Program-made: the position numbers and the translations under genes | DNA from: Rhodosporidiobolus odoratus | Lineage: Eukaryota; Basidiomycota; Microbotryomycetes; Sporidiobolales; Sporidiobolaceae | Assembly (NCBI GenBank): GCA_034387635.1 | Contig: JAOANU010000001.1 | Location: 1,178,001 to 1,242,000, forward strand | Direction: 5' to 3' | Length of the DNA: 64,000 nucleotides | The notes under the pieces: generated by a model | What the model was told of the DNA's origin: nothing | The model's database searches: none | What the model saw: the letters and a program-made list of their open reading frames with translations, nothing else | In this document: piece by piece, positions 54,622 to 64,000 of the stretch | Layout: each line of letters begins with the position of its first letter | How positions within the stretch are numbered: position 1 is the stretch's first letter

Positions 54622-56588
54622 CTAGTCTACCGCTTCCAGCGCAGGCGTCCCCATAGACCGCATGACTCCCTCCCAGACATACAGCGCTGACGCATTCTGC
54701 AGAAGAAAATGAAAGAGGCGAACGCGGAAGAATGGCGGCGAAAAGGGGAGAAAAGGAAAATGTCAGAATCGCAGTACGTTGGAACGCAGGCAGCCACGGC
54801 GACGAAGCCTGGGAGAACTTCCCGCAGACAAACTCATGTAAGAGGGGTGGGAAGAGGGAGGAGGACCGTACCGTGGGGAAGGCTCGCAGGATCGCGGGGA
54901 GGAAGCCTCGGTAGAACGCCTGGCGCAAGAGCAGCGGTCAGTCAGCTGTAAACGTCGACTCTTGGTACTCCACAGAGTAGCGGCGTATGAGGAGATACTA
55001 TCCAACATTACTTGTGAGGGACGAAAAGGAAACGCACCTTGACACCTCCCTCCGCCATGATACTCCGAATGCAGCTCATATAGTTCGGGTATTTAGGGTT
55101 CGTGAGCGAGTCGGTCATGAAGCGATTCTTGACGGCGTCTGCCGGGAATGCCAGGGTCCAGAAGATGTTGCTGGCCATGCCCCCCGCGAGGAAGTTGGCG
55201 GTGCCTTTGTTGAGATCGGGCGCATACTTTTTCAGGAAACGTAGGTTGAGCTCGTAGCCGAGGAACCTGCGGGAAACAGGCGAGACGAACGATGTAGGCG
55301 AGATGATCGATGTTGGCGTGGTATGTAAGCAGCGAGAAAAGGAGTGAGGGACACCGAGGAGAGGAAAATATGCAAGTGGAAAATTAGCAGGAGTATGGAG
55401 GCGGTCTGGACAGACGCGGGCAAGTCTGTGGCTCGATACGCACATTGAGCCCATATTTGATCGGAACACCAGCGTTCCCCCAAGCCCATGCCACAAACCT
55501 CGAACACCCTTGACCTGAACGACCTTCTTCGCGCAATCGATAGGACCTGTTGTCCGGGACATTCGTCAGCTGGACGATCGTGCGAGGGCAATGCGCACCG
55601 ATAATGCGGTAGGGAACGCACCAGTATATAACTTTTTCCCGACCGTTTGCATTTGAAGTCGGGCTTTGAGGTGTTCTGTCGGGGCTGCTACGAAGCAGAC
55701 TGTTTGACCAGCAAGCAGTCCAGCCAGCTGAGCAGCGATTGGAGCATCAGCCACGTTCCATTCGGGCGAAGCAGAGCCAGAAGAGGACGTACAAAGTGCC
55801 CACCCAAACTCAACCCGAGCGGTTCGCTCTTTCCATCTTTTCTCAACCCTGACCCGTCATCTCGCCAGCCACTTCTTGCGCTACTCTCCCACCTTGAGAT
55901 GATAACGCGGTACTGATGCAGAGAGCCCATTAGCATTGCGTCGGAGATGGTCCAGCCGAAAGCGGGTGGAGTTGCGCCTGAAGGGAAAAGCACCATCAGC
56001 TCTAGCACTCCGAAAAGCCTTGTTGCATCTCGTCAAAGTCAGAGATCAAGAGGATGCTTTCGGAAGGCTGACGAGCACGGAAAAGGCGATCGCACCTTTG
56101 TACAAGGCTCTGGGTCCTTCCCTTCCAACCGTTTTCTTCAGCGCGTCAAGAGGCCCGGCATACGTCCCTTGCGGCGAGCACTGCAGGCGAACTTTGACGA
56201 CGTCGAAGGGGTGACCTGCAGAAGCACGAGCGGAGATAATTGAGCTGATGGGGAGGAAGTCGCATGAAAGGAAAAGGCGGACAACGATACGAGGATAGGA
56301 CGCACCGACTATCAACTTGGTGATACCGCTCGCCGTTCCCGCTGCAGCACCACGTAGGTCCAGCCAGCCTTCCGTTTCCTTGGCTCCTTGACTCGCTTCT
56401 ACCACTGCATCGTACCGACTTGGCGCCAATCCGTCGTCCGTAGCTCGCTCTTTACCCTTTGCTGAGGGTGCGGCGGAGTGTAGATAGTTGCCCATAAGAG
56501 GTGCTGCTGGACTAAGGTCACTCGGATAGAGCGTCGACGAGGGAAGAGCTGGCGAAGGTAGCGGGTCGGAAGTAGTAGAAGTCGCCAT
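54622..56588 (-). CDS. Mitochondrial carrier (SLC25 family), YMC1/ORT-like
   Basis: Inner-membrane solute carrier with three tandem repeats. Repeat 1 starts DLRGAAAGTASGITKLIVG and continues HPFDVVKVRLQCSPQGTY, matching PxDxxKxRxQ. Repeat 2 starts AAQLAGLLAGQTVCFVAAPTEHLKARLQMQT and continues CAKKVVQVKGVRGLWHGLGGTL. Repeat 3 has GTANFLAGGMASNIFWTLAFPADAVKNRFMTD, then AFYRGFLPAILRAFPT joined to NASALYVWEGVMRSMG. An extended 70-residue N-terminus precedes the first repeat. Carriers with this pattern move amino acids or carnitine; the substrate cannot be fixed from sequence alone. The ATG at 56588 was chosen; one at 56630 is also in frame. Confidence 0.85.
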
Positions 56589-57966
56589 CGGACGAGTATG
56601 CAGACAGACGAGTGACGGACGCGGGTGCACGAGCGACTCTGATAGCCGGTTCTAGCTTGGTGGACTGTACGATGCGAGTGCAGCGGAGCGACGGCGGAGG
56701 AAACAAGCCGAGGACTTTCATGAATCATTACGACATTCGACGGCAGCCATTCGGACACCTCTTAAGACGCCGGAAATGTACAGCGAGAGACGGCACCACG
56801 CTCAGCACTTGCTTCGAGGCGCGAAGGAGCAGTTGCATGCACGGCCAGAAGCGGTCGCAGGAAGAAAAGATCCATTTGTCCCTTTCTCCTTTCTTCGCCG
56901 CACGGCTCGAGTTGCGGCATTACGCCGCGATCACAAGAAAAGAAGGCCATGCGATTGCAAGATGCGGTATACTGTATACCGCGACTGCGAGCATGAGCGA
57001 GGAGGAAAGGGGAAAAACCGTCGGAGGGGGGGGTTGTCGAACTGCGCGCGGCGAACGAGGACACGAGGGCCGTGGGCCGGCGAGACTCTGCGGGGCGGAG
57101 AGAGAAGAGTCAGTACCACGGAACGAACGCGTAATCCCGTCGCTGCTGCACATCTGCGGTTCCCTCTTCACCCTAGTATTCCGGTAGTAGCCTCAGTCAC
57201 GGTAACGAACCGATTTTGTCTCGCACGAGCAGAGATGAGTAGTCTCGCGAGTAGGATCAATTGGATAAAAGTGTAAACATCTTTGGCTGGGTCGGACACG
57301 AGAGAGGGAGAAGTCGAGTTGGGATTTGGCTTGACGCGTGTCATTGCCTGGCCCGACGGCGCGGCATGCATCAAAGCACGACCCAGTCAAGAGCGGTGCC
57401 TCTGCTGTCCGTGACGCTGGACAGGGGCGGTAATGGTGTTTTTGCTCCACCGAGGGTAGAATGGCGAAGACACCTCGGACGAGACGGTAAGGTAGACAGA
57501 GAGACTCACCCGCAGAATTGTAAATACGTCCTACTGAGTACAGCGTGACTCGTAGAGGGAGGGAAGCTACACAAGATATAGTGAAGAGAAGAAGCGAGAG
57601 AGAGAGAGAGAGAGAGCGCAAGAGGCAAGGCGAGCTTGTGGTTGAAACCTCGACATTGCTGTCCAGTCACACTGGATAGAGTGGATACAGTGTACCCGAC
57701 ACTACTCTACTACTGCTGGATCTACTCCCTCCCTCCCCCGTTGAACATCAGGTTGAACCACTTGATCCCCTCCACCTCGTCCCTCCTCCGCTTCACTCCG
57801 TCTACCACCAGATACACCCTGGCCGGGACTCATCTGAACCTCGGAACTCACTACAGTAACCTATACACACACCTCACAGGTCAGTCCATCCCTTCCCGCC
57901 CCCGCTGTCTTGCTCCACGCTAACTCCTTAACTCGCAGTCTACCCCACCTGTCCCCCGTCTCAACC
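56589..57966. other. Divergent intergenic region of 1.4 kb
   Basis: Separates the carrier (-) and the CK2 alpha gene (+). It contains a (GA)n microsatellite at about 57596-57616 and a pyrimidine-rich stretch just before the CK2 ATG. No conserved reading frame is recognised. Confidence 0.45.
57596..57616. repeat. (GA)n microsatellite
   Basis: Uninterrupted GA dinucleotide repeat about 350 bp upstream of the CK2 alpha start codon. GAGA tracts can favour open promoters, but this is not shown here. Confidence 0.9.
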
Positions 57967-59764
57967 ATGTCAAACTCGGGACGGTCACTCGCAAAGGTCT
58001 ACACTCACGTCAACGAGGAGCTCGGCAAGAACTGGTGGGATTACGACGTACGCTCACTTGGCTCCCCTCTTGCCCTCTCGCTTGCTTACCTTGCTTGGTC
58101 ACGCAGAATCTCGTCGTTTCCTGGGTGAGACCACTGGGCTTCCTTACGCGAGTGCAATTTCCCTGACCATTCGAGCTGACGCAGGGTCTGCAAGAAAACT
58201 ACGAGGTCGTCAGGAAAGTCGGGCGTGGAAAGGTCAGTCTCGCCTTACTTTTCCCATCATGATCGTAGTGCCAACCTCCTCCGCCTGCAGTACTCCGAGG
58301 TATTCGAAGGGATCAACGTCGTCAACGACAAGAAGTGCGTCATCAAGGTGCTCAAGCCGGTCAAGAAGAAAAAGATCAAGCGTGAAATCAAGATCTTGCT
58401 TAACTTGGCTGGAGGCGAGAACATCATCAACTTGCTCGATGTTGTGCGGGACCCTCAGGTGCGCCACTGAACATTCACTCTCTGCAGAATTATCTTGGCT
58501 GACTTACTCGATCTTGCAGTCCAAAACTCCCTCTCTCTGCTTCGAACATGTTAATAACACCGATTTCAAGGTCCTCTACCCGCGATTGACCGACTTCGAC
58601 GTCGTGCGTGGCTCTCTCTACGCCGTCGAACAATGGCAGAAAGCTGACTACAACGCCGCTTATTCCAGCGCTACTACATCCTCGAACTGCTCAAAGCCCT
58701 CGACTTCTGCCACTCAAGGGGTATCATGCACCGCGACGTCAAGCCGCACAATGTCATGATCGACCACGAGAAGCGGCAATTGCGGTTGATCGATTGGGGT
58801 CTGGCAGAGTTTTATCACGCTGGGACGGAATACAACGTGCGAGTGGCAAGTCGATACTTCAAGGGACCGGAACTGTTGGTCGACTTCCAAGGTGCGTCCC
58901 GCGCCCTTTACTCGCAGCCCTGTCCCTTCGTGGCAGATATCTGACCTCCCTTGTTGCGCTCCTTGTAGAGTACGACTACTCCCTCGACATGTGGTCTCTC
59001 GGTTGCATGTTCGCTTCGATGGTGCGCTTCCAATCCTTGTCTCTCCCATAGCTCTACCTCGGCTGCCCGGACTCCACGTCGTGTTCTTCCCCTGTACCCG
59101 AGCTCGACTGACGGACTCGCCCATACAGATCTTCCGCAAAGAGCCTTTCTTCCACGGCCACGACAAGTACGTATTTCCTCTCCAGGCCCTATTCCGCTTG
59201 CGAAGTCGCCTATCCAGCTTTCTGTACTATTTATCTCTTCGTTTCTGCTGACACGCCCGACCGTCTTACAGCTACGACCAGCTTGTCAAGATCTGCAAGG
59301 TGCTCGGTACTGACGACCTTTACGCCTACCTCGAGAAGTACGATGTCGACCTCTCACCTGAATTCGATGACATCCTCGGCCGGTGCGTACCATTACTTTC
59401 CCTCCTGAACGCTACGCAGATGAGTTCTGCGACTACGGGGGAAACCGTAACTCAGTCGGGTCGTCTTTTCGCATTTGCAGCTACGCCAAGAAGCCCTGGA
59501 GCCGCTTCATCACCAGCGAGAACCAACGATACATTTCGAATGAAGCCATTGATTTCCTCGACAAGCTCCTTCGCTACGACCACGTGCGTGCCTTGCCACT
59601 CGTCCTTGGAAATTGCAAGGATACTGATCTGCCTTGCTTTCGTCCGCGCCACGTCCCCGCAGCAAGAGCGCATCACGGCCAAGGAAGCACAGTCTCACGC
59701 CTACTTTGCGCCGGTCAGGGAAGCGGCGGCGGCAGCAGCGGGCATTGCGCCCAAGGACGCTTGA
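57967..59764 (+). CDS. CKA1: Casein kinase 2 catalytic subunit alpha
   Basis: Constitutive Ser/Thr kinase acting on acidic sites in nucleus and cytosol. Eleven exons join in phase (57967-58047, 58107-58124, 58185-58232, 58291-58458, 58520-58603, 58669-58891, 58969-59021, 59129-59166, 59272-59382, 59481-59583, 59663-59764) to about 342 aa. All kinase landmarks are intact: [20 protein letters not shown] with the ATP-site Lys, the basic [15 protein letters not shown] stretch typical of CK2, [24 protein letters not shown] (DWG in place of DFG), [26 protein letters not shown] and [11 protein letters not shown]. The C-terminus is short and Ala-rich. A disabled second copy lies 11 kb upstream on the other strand. 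The symbol follows yeast usage. Confidence 0.94.
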
Positions 59765-60265
59765 GGAGTGACAGGACGGAGGAGGTCGCGTGGGTCGAGA
59801 GTGTTGTCGGCTTCAGTTGTATCTCGGTTGTTCATTGCACCGTGTTCCTGCGGTGCAGGGTCGTTGCAAGAGCCTGTTCTGTGTCGTTTTGGTCTCGAAC
59901 TCCGCTGTAGTAAGGTTGTGCCCGGGTCAATGAAGGGCGGCGGCGGTCGTGGCTTCTTTTCTTCCCCGATCGCTCGCTTCTCATGCTTGGTAATCGCTTC
60001 CTTTCACTCGGATACCGCCCTGCCGCAGCGCAGCCCTACTCAAAGGTCCAGACGCACCTACAGGCTGCGCAACTGCCCCAGGAGGCGGGTCTAGGATAGC
60101 GCCTTCCTCCTCAGGCGGAATCTCGAACTTGATGAAGGAACGCACTCCTCGCCCTGCTGTTTTCAGGGACTTGTACCCTACTCACGCTTCTTGTCTGCTA
60201 TAGCTGTCTGTGCATCCGTACTCGCCAGTCGAGTCCTCCACTTTCACCGCCGTCGCTCTTTCGAG
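59765..60265. other. Intergenic region upstream of the Cys/Ser-rich surface protein gene
   Basis: About 500 bp between two + strand genes. No coding segment is recognised. Confidence 0.4.
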
Positions 60266-61248
60266 ATGATCGTTTTTCTCGCCGTGCCAGCCCTCTTTGC
60301 CTCCGGAGCGTGTTTTCACTTCGTCTCCCTCGTATCCCTCCTCCGCCGTCTGGGCTGACCATCCTCGTATGCAGCCGTACTCGCCCATGGAGGACCCAAC
60401 CGCCTCGACAATTCTCTTCACAAGCGTCAAGACCTCTCTTCTTCCGTCCTCTCCCGCTTCCGGACTGCCGTCTCGTCCGCTGCGGCAGTCACAGGCGGCT
60501 CCTCGTCCGCCGTGTCAAGCGCGACCGGCCCCGCGTCGTTGCGCGACTCTGGCGACGGAGGAAAGGATTACCTCCCGCTCATTATCGCGGCAGCGAGTGG
60601 GACTGGCTGCTCGAACGAAGCGGATCAGGTCACGAGAGCTATTGCTGGGTGTATTGCTGTAAACCAGGAGGACGACGTCAAGGCGGTGGCGTGTGCTTGC
60701 GGGTTGACAGTGTTGAACATCACTGGTTCGTTTTCGTCTTGTCCCTTCTTGAAGCAAGCTGGCTTACGTACGGACTTTGCAGAAACTGCTGCGCAATGTA
60801 TTGTGAGTGACGCCGGCAATACGAATGGCACCGCTCCGTTGCAGTACTACAATGGTAGCTTGCCTTTACGTCGTTCCTTGTTTTTCTCCCTGCTCACGGT
60901 TTCCTCCCTGTAGCTTTCGTCAACCAATGCATCTCACTCGACCTGACCAATTCCTCTGCCCTCGCTTCCATCTCTGGCGTGTCGATCAGTGCCGCCACCC
61001 CGACGACGACCCTCCTCCCCTCTTCCACCTCCGGATCCTCGTCAGCCTCTCCGACGAGTCAGTCGTCGACCGGCAGCTCCCACTCAGAAAACAGCTCCTC
61101 CATCGACGCCTCGTCCTTGACGGACGCTGCGGTAACCAGCCCTGCGGTCACGGCGGCTAGCGAGACGCCAGCTTCCGGGGCTAGCCAGCTCAAGACGACG
61201 GCGGGCGCTTTCCTCCTCGCGGCAGCCCTCCTCATCGTCCTCGGCTGA
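60266..61248 (+). CDS. Secreted Cys-containing, Ser-rich GPI-anchored protein (5' end unresolved)
   Basis: The solid part runs from about 60373 with introns 60726-60782 and 60855-60913. It reads HGGPNRLDNSLHKRQD, where KR would be a Kex2 cleavage site. A domain with six Cys follows (GTGCSNEAD, AGCIAV, VACACGLTVLN, AAQCIVSD, FVNQCISLDL), then a Ser/Thr-rich stalk and a C-terminal hydrophobic segment (TTAGAFLLAAALLIVLG) like a GPI signal. The start is uncertain. An ATG at 60266 begins a hydrophobic MIVFLAVPALFASGA that would serve as a signal peptide, but I found no donor that joins it in phase. It resembles CFEM proteins in plan, but the Cys count is short of eight, so I do not assign that family. 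Confidence 0.6.
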
Positions 61249-61546
61249 GACGATCAGCGTCGGCCCCAAGCGGCGGTCGACGATGCATCCCGTTCAGCAG
61301 CACTTATTCCAGTTCTGATCCATGATCCCTCGCATTCCCCTTGTAGCCTCACATGCCTCGCCTTGCGCTGCATTCGCCATGTAACCCCCTCGTCAGCTTC
61401 CGGGCTCGCTGCTTGCCGTGCTGGCAGCACTTGACTCGTTCGCTTTTTGACCACGTTTTTCTCGGACAAGGCGGTTAAGATAGTAGCTGCTTCCGGCCAT
61501 CAAGGAAGTATTCCTACAACACACCACAAATCAGCCGTCGGACTTG

Positions 61547-64000
61547 TCATCTGCCCCATCCAGCTCCGCCATACCCCTGCTGCTGTTGCTGCTGCATTGC
61601 TAAGAATGGATTCGTCTCGCTTCTGCCCATTCCGCCTGGCGGTCCAGCGCCATAACCGGTAGGTTGCGGTTGCATCGGCGGCTGCTGCTGCTGCGGGTAA
61701 GATTGCGGCTGACCTTGTTGTTGTTGCTGATGGTGGAAGGGTACGAAACCGGTCGCTTGCGGCGTAAGCGCCATGAATGGGTTCGTGTTTGCGCTGGCGG
61801 GGCGCTGAGGAGGTGAGAGGGCGGAGGGGTGGGCGTGGAAGGAAGAAGAGGAGCCGTACCCCGTGGGTTGAGGTCGGAGGTGGGAGGGGTTTTGGAGCGG
61901 TTGAGAAGGCGGTAGGGAAGCGGTAAGAGAAGATGAGAAGGTTGAGAAAGGGTTAGTCGCTGGGGGATATTGTTGCTGAGGAGGAGGTGGAGCTGGAGAG
62001 GACGAAGGCGAGAAGTCGAAAGGACCGGGGGAGACAGCTCTTCTTGCCTCATCCTCGACTGGAGGACCACCGGGATTGAATCCACTTCCGCCGCCCAAAT
62101 CCTGCGCGAGCTGCTGTCCGAAGCTCGAGCTCGGGACAAAGCCCGTCCGTTGCGGTTGGAGCGGTGCGGGCGGTGTAGGGGAGGACGAAGAAGCAGGAGG
62201 AGCCAAGAGCGACTGTCCGAAAGCGGACGAGGGCACGAAACCGGTCCGCTGCGGTTGAAGAGGTGCCGGCGAAGGCGGTTGCGAGGCGAGCGGCGACGGG
62301 ACGGAAGGAGCGTTGTTCGCGGGAACGGTAAGTGAAGAAGGCTGGAATGGCGAGTTGGCCCCGCCGGATTCGCGAGCGAGTTGCTGACCGAACGAGCTGC
62401 TGGGCACGAAGCCTGTCAACTGAGGTCGAAGAGGTTGCGGCGTAGGTTGGGCGAGAGAAGGTGAAGGTGCCGGAGGCGCAGTCGCGGATGGGGCGGGAGC
62501 GGCAGAAAACGACGACCCGCCGCCGAGCAGGTCGAGGTCTGCCCAAATATCGGACATGGCCCTCTGGGTCACCGTCGCTTGTGGCTGCAGGGGAGTGGGC
62601 TGAGGCGGTTGCGGTGAAGAAGAAGTAAAGGGATGGCCTGTAGGCTGCGGCTGTAGGAAGCCTGAAGAGGGCGGTTGAGGGGACGGAGAAAGACTCGGTC
62701 TCGCGAAGAAGCCGCTGCCCGGACCTGTCGGTTGGGGCTGAAGGAGTTGTGGTGGCTGCGGAGGAGCGGAAGGCGCCTGCTGCTGCTGTTGTTGCTGAGC
62801 TCGCAAGAAGGGATTTGGGGAGACAGAGGGCTGAGGAGGCGGCTGGAACATTTGCTGGAAAGCGCCCATTCCCATTCCTCCCGCACTTCGAGGCACCGAG
62901 CCTGTCATCTGCGGCTGCAGCGGAGCCGGCTGAGCGTACCGCTGTGCCTGCTGCTGCTGGTGTTGCTCCGCCCGTTGCTGGTGCAGGTAGCCCTTCGCGC
63001 TTCCCGTGTACTGTGGCTGAAGCGGCGCTACAGGTGGTGCTCCATAGCCTGGTACCGTTCCGGGTCCCATCGCCGCCGGATAGCCATACGGAACTGCGAT
63101 ACCGCTGCCTCCCGGGGTACCCACCATCCCTGCCTGAGCCCCTCGCATACCCAGGGCCCCCAGCGTCGCAAGCGGAACGTCCTCTTCATCCTCGCCGGGT
63201 ACGTCGGGCAGAAGGGAGGAATCACGAGTCAACGCCGCCCAATCGACCGGGATCTCCTCACCAGGCCTGAGTGGCCGTAACACGCTTTTGGGCCGAGGTA
63301 GTGCGGCTGAAGAGGCGGCGGACAGTGCTCGTCGAGGCCGAGGTGGGGGAAAGAGGGGTTCGTCATCTTCGTCGTCGGAGTCCGGTATAATCGTAGCAGG
63401 AGCATCGCCGAAGCGTACGGATTTGGGGAGGCGAGGCGGAGCGGAAACAGCGGGTCGAGGTGGGAGAGGCGGGTTAGAGGCGAGAGACTGCGGTGCGGCA
63501 AATGCAGAGGACGCATATGACTGGGCAGGAGGGAATGGCGGAGGAGCGTAGGTGCTCTGCGGCATTGCCGCCGGAGGAGGGTGGGGCGGGGGCGCATAAG
63601 CTGGTTGTTGAGAAGGTTGCGGAGGTTGCGAGGGTACGACGTTCGAGGAAGATCGACGCGGCGGAGGTGGGAGCGAGACCGAAGGCGGGGCGGAGAACCC
63701 GTTTGATGCTGATGAAGGAGGTGCGGATGGAGGAGAAGCAGAAGCAAAAGCGTGGCGCTCATACTTGTTGCGGATGAAGCGCTCGAGCTGCGAGTTGCGC
63801 TCGTCACCCGAGTCTGGTGGAGGAGGGCTGACGCGAAAGAAAACTTAATGAGCTGGAGGGAGTGGTCTTGCTAAGGGGTGAGCTACTTACGGATTTCGGC
63901 GCTCGTCCGGGTTTAGCGACGCGTTCACCTTAAGGTTACCCAGTCGCCGCATGTTCTGTCGAGCATATACATGTAAGTCTTAGCCACATGGAAGAGATGG
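61547..64000 (-). CDS. GTS1-like ArfGAP, C-terminal part with LxxQxTG repeats (runs off the window)
   Basis: The 5' part lies beyond the right edge. An exon at about 63897-63959 encodes NMRRLGNLKVNASLNPDERR. It joins PPPPDSGDERNSQLERFIRNKYERHAF, the end of an ArfGAP domain of the Gts1 kind. The rest, about 750 residues, is Pro/Gln-rich and disordered. It contains about ten copies of LxPQxTG (LQPQMTG, LQPQPTG, LQPQRTG), three followed by FVPSSxFGQ. NPF tripeptides recur (SPNPFL, ATNPFS, NTNPFM, ETNPFL), the ligand of EH domains. Yeast Prk1/Ark1 kinases phosphorylate LxxQxTG in endocytic proteins such as Pan1 and Scd5, so an actin-endocytic role is inferred. Confidence 0.78.

Noticed and set aside
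61012..61200. CFEM domain call for the GPI-anchored surface protein
   Set aside because: Only six Cys are visible in the mature domain (60590-60960) and the spacing does not fit the eight-Cys CFEM pattern. The Ser-rich stalk alone is not evidence.

Overview
The window is nuclear DNA of a basidiomycete fungus, most likely a red yeast of the Rhodotorula/Rhodosporidium/Sporobolomyces type (Pucciniomycotina). The evidence is high GC, dense genes on both strands, and many 50-150 bp GT-AG introns with GTRHGY-like donors. Protein types also fit: BIM1-like copper-binding factor, DUF3140, and an ankyrin protein with fungal-type linkers. I rebuilt gene models by joining exons whose reading phases agree. 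Where every exon is given, the phases add up to an open frame. No rRNA, convincing tRNA, CRISPR array or intact transposon was seen.

Layout. 0.3-8.6 kb: lipoate octanoyltransferase (-), a GPI-anchored BIM1/X325 copper protein (+), dynactin p25 (-), then a divergent pair made of a CTR copper transporter (-) and a ferric/cupric reductase (+). 9.4-22.3 kb: two inner-ring nucleoporins, NIC96 and NUP155/170, flank the uracil phosphoribosyltransferase gene FUR1. A gene-poor gap between FUR1 and NUP155/170 holds a broken partial copy of FUR1. 23-31 kb: a SET-domain/TAD3 deaminase fusion, a small membrane protein, a FUN14 protein and a URE2-type glutathione transferase with very small exons.

31.6-42.6 kb (all -): a Ser-rich single-pass membrane protein, a PAS hybrid histidine kinase and a large ankyrin protein. 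43.6-54.2 kb: a mitochondrial rhodanese (+), a decayed casein kinase 2 alpha paralogue (-), a membrane protein with an LEA2-like luminal domain (-), a DUF3140 protein (-) and a Rieske/AIF-type flavoprotein (-). 54.6-64 kb: a mitochondrial carrier (-), an intact CK2 alpha gene (+), a Ser-rich GPI-anchored Cys protein (+), and the 3' part of a GTS1-like ArfGAP with many LxxQxTG motifs (-) that runs off the right edge.

Functional themes. The first 8.6 kb groups three copper-acquisition proteins: a surface copper binder, a permease, and the metalloreductase that supplies reduced copper. NIC96 and NUP155/170 belong to the same nuclear pore subcomplex. Two loci show duplication followed by decay: the FUR1 fragment, and the CK2 alpha copy that lacks its catalytic-loop exon and has an in-frame stop. 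Start codons of a few genes remain unresolved and are flagged.
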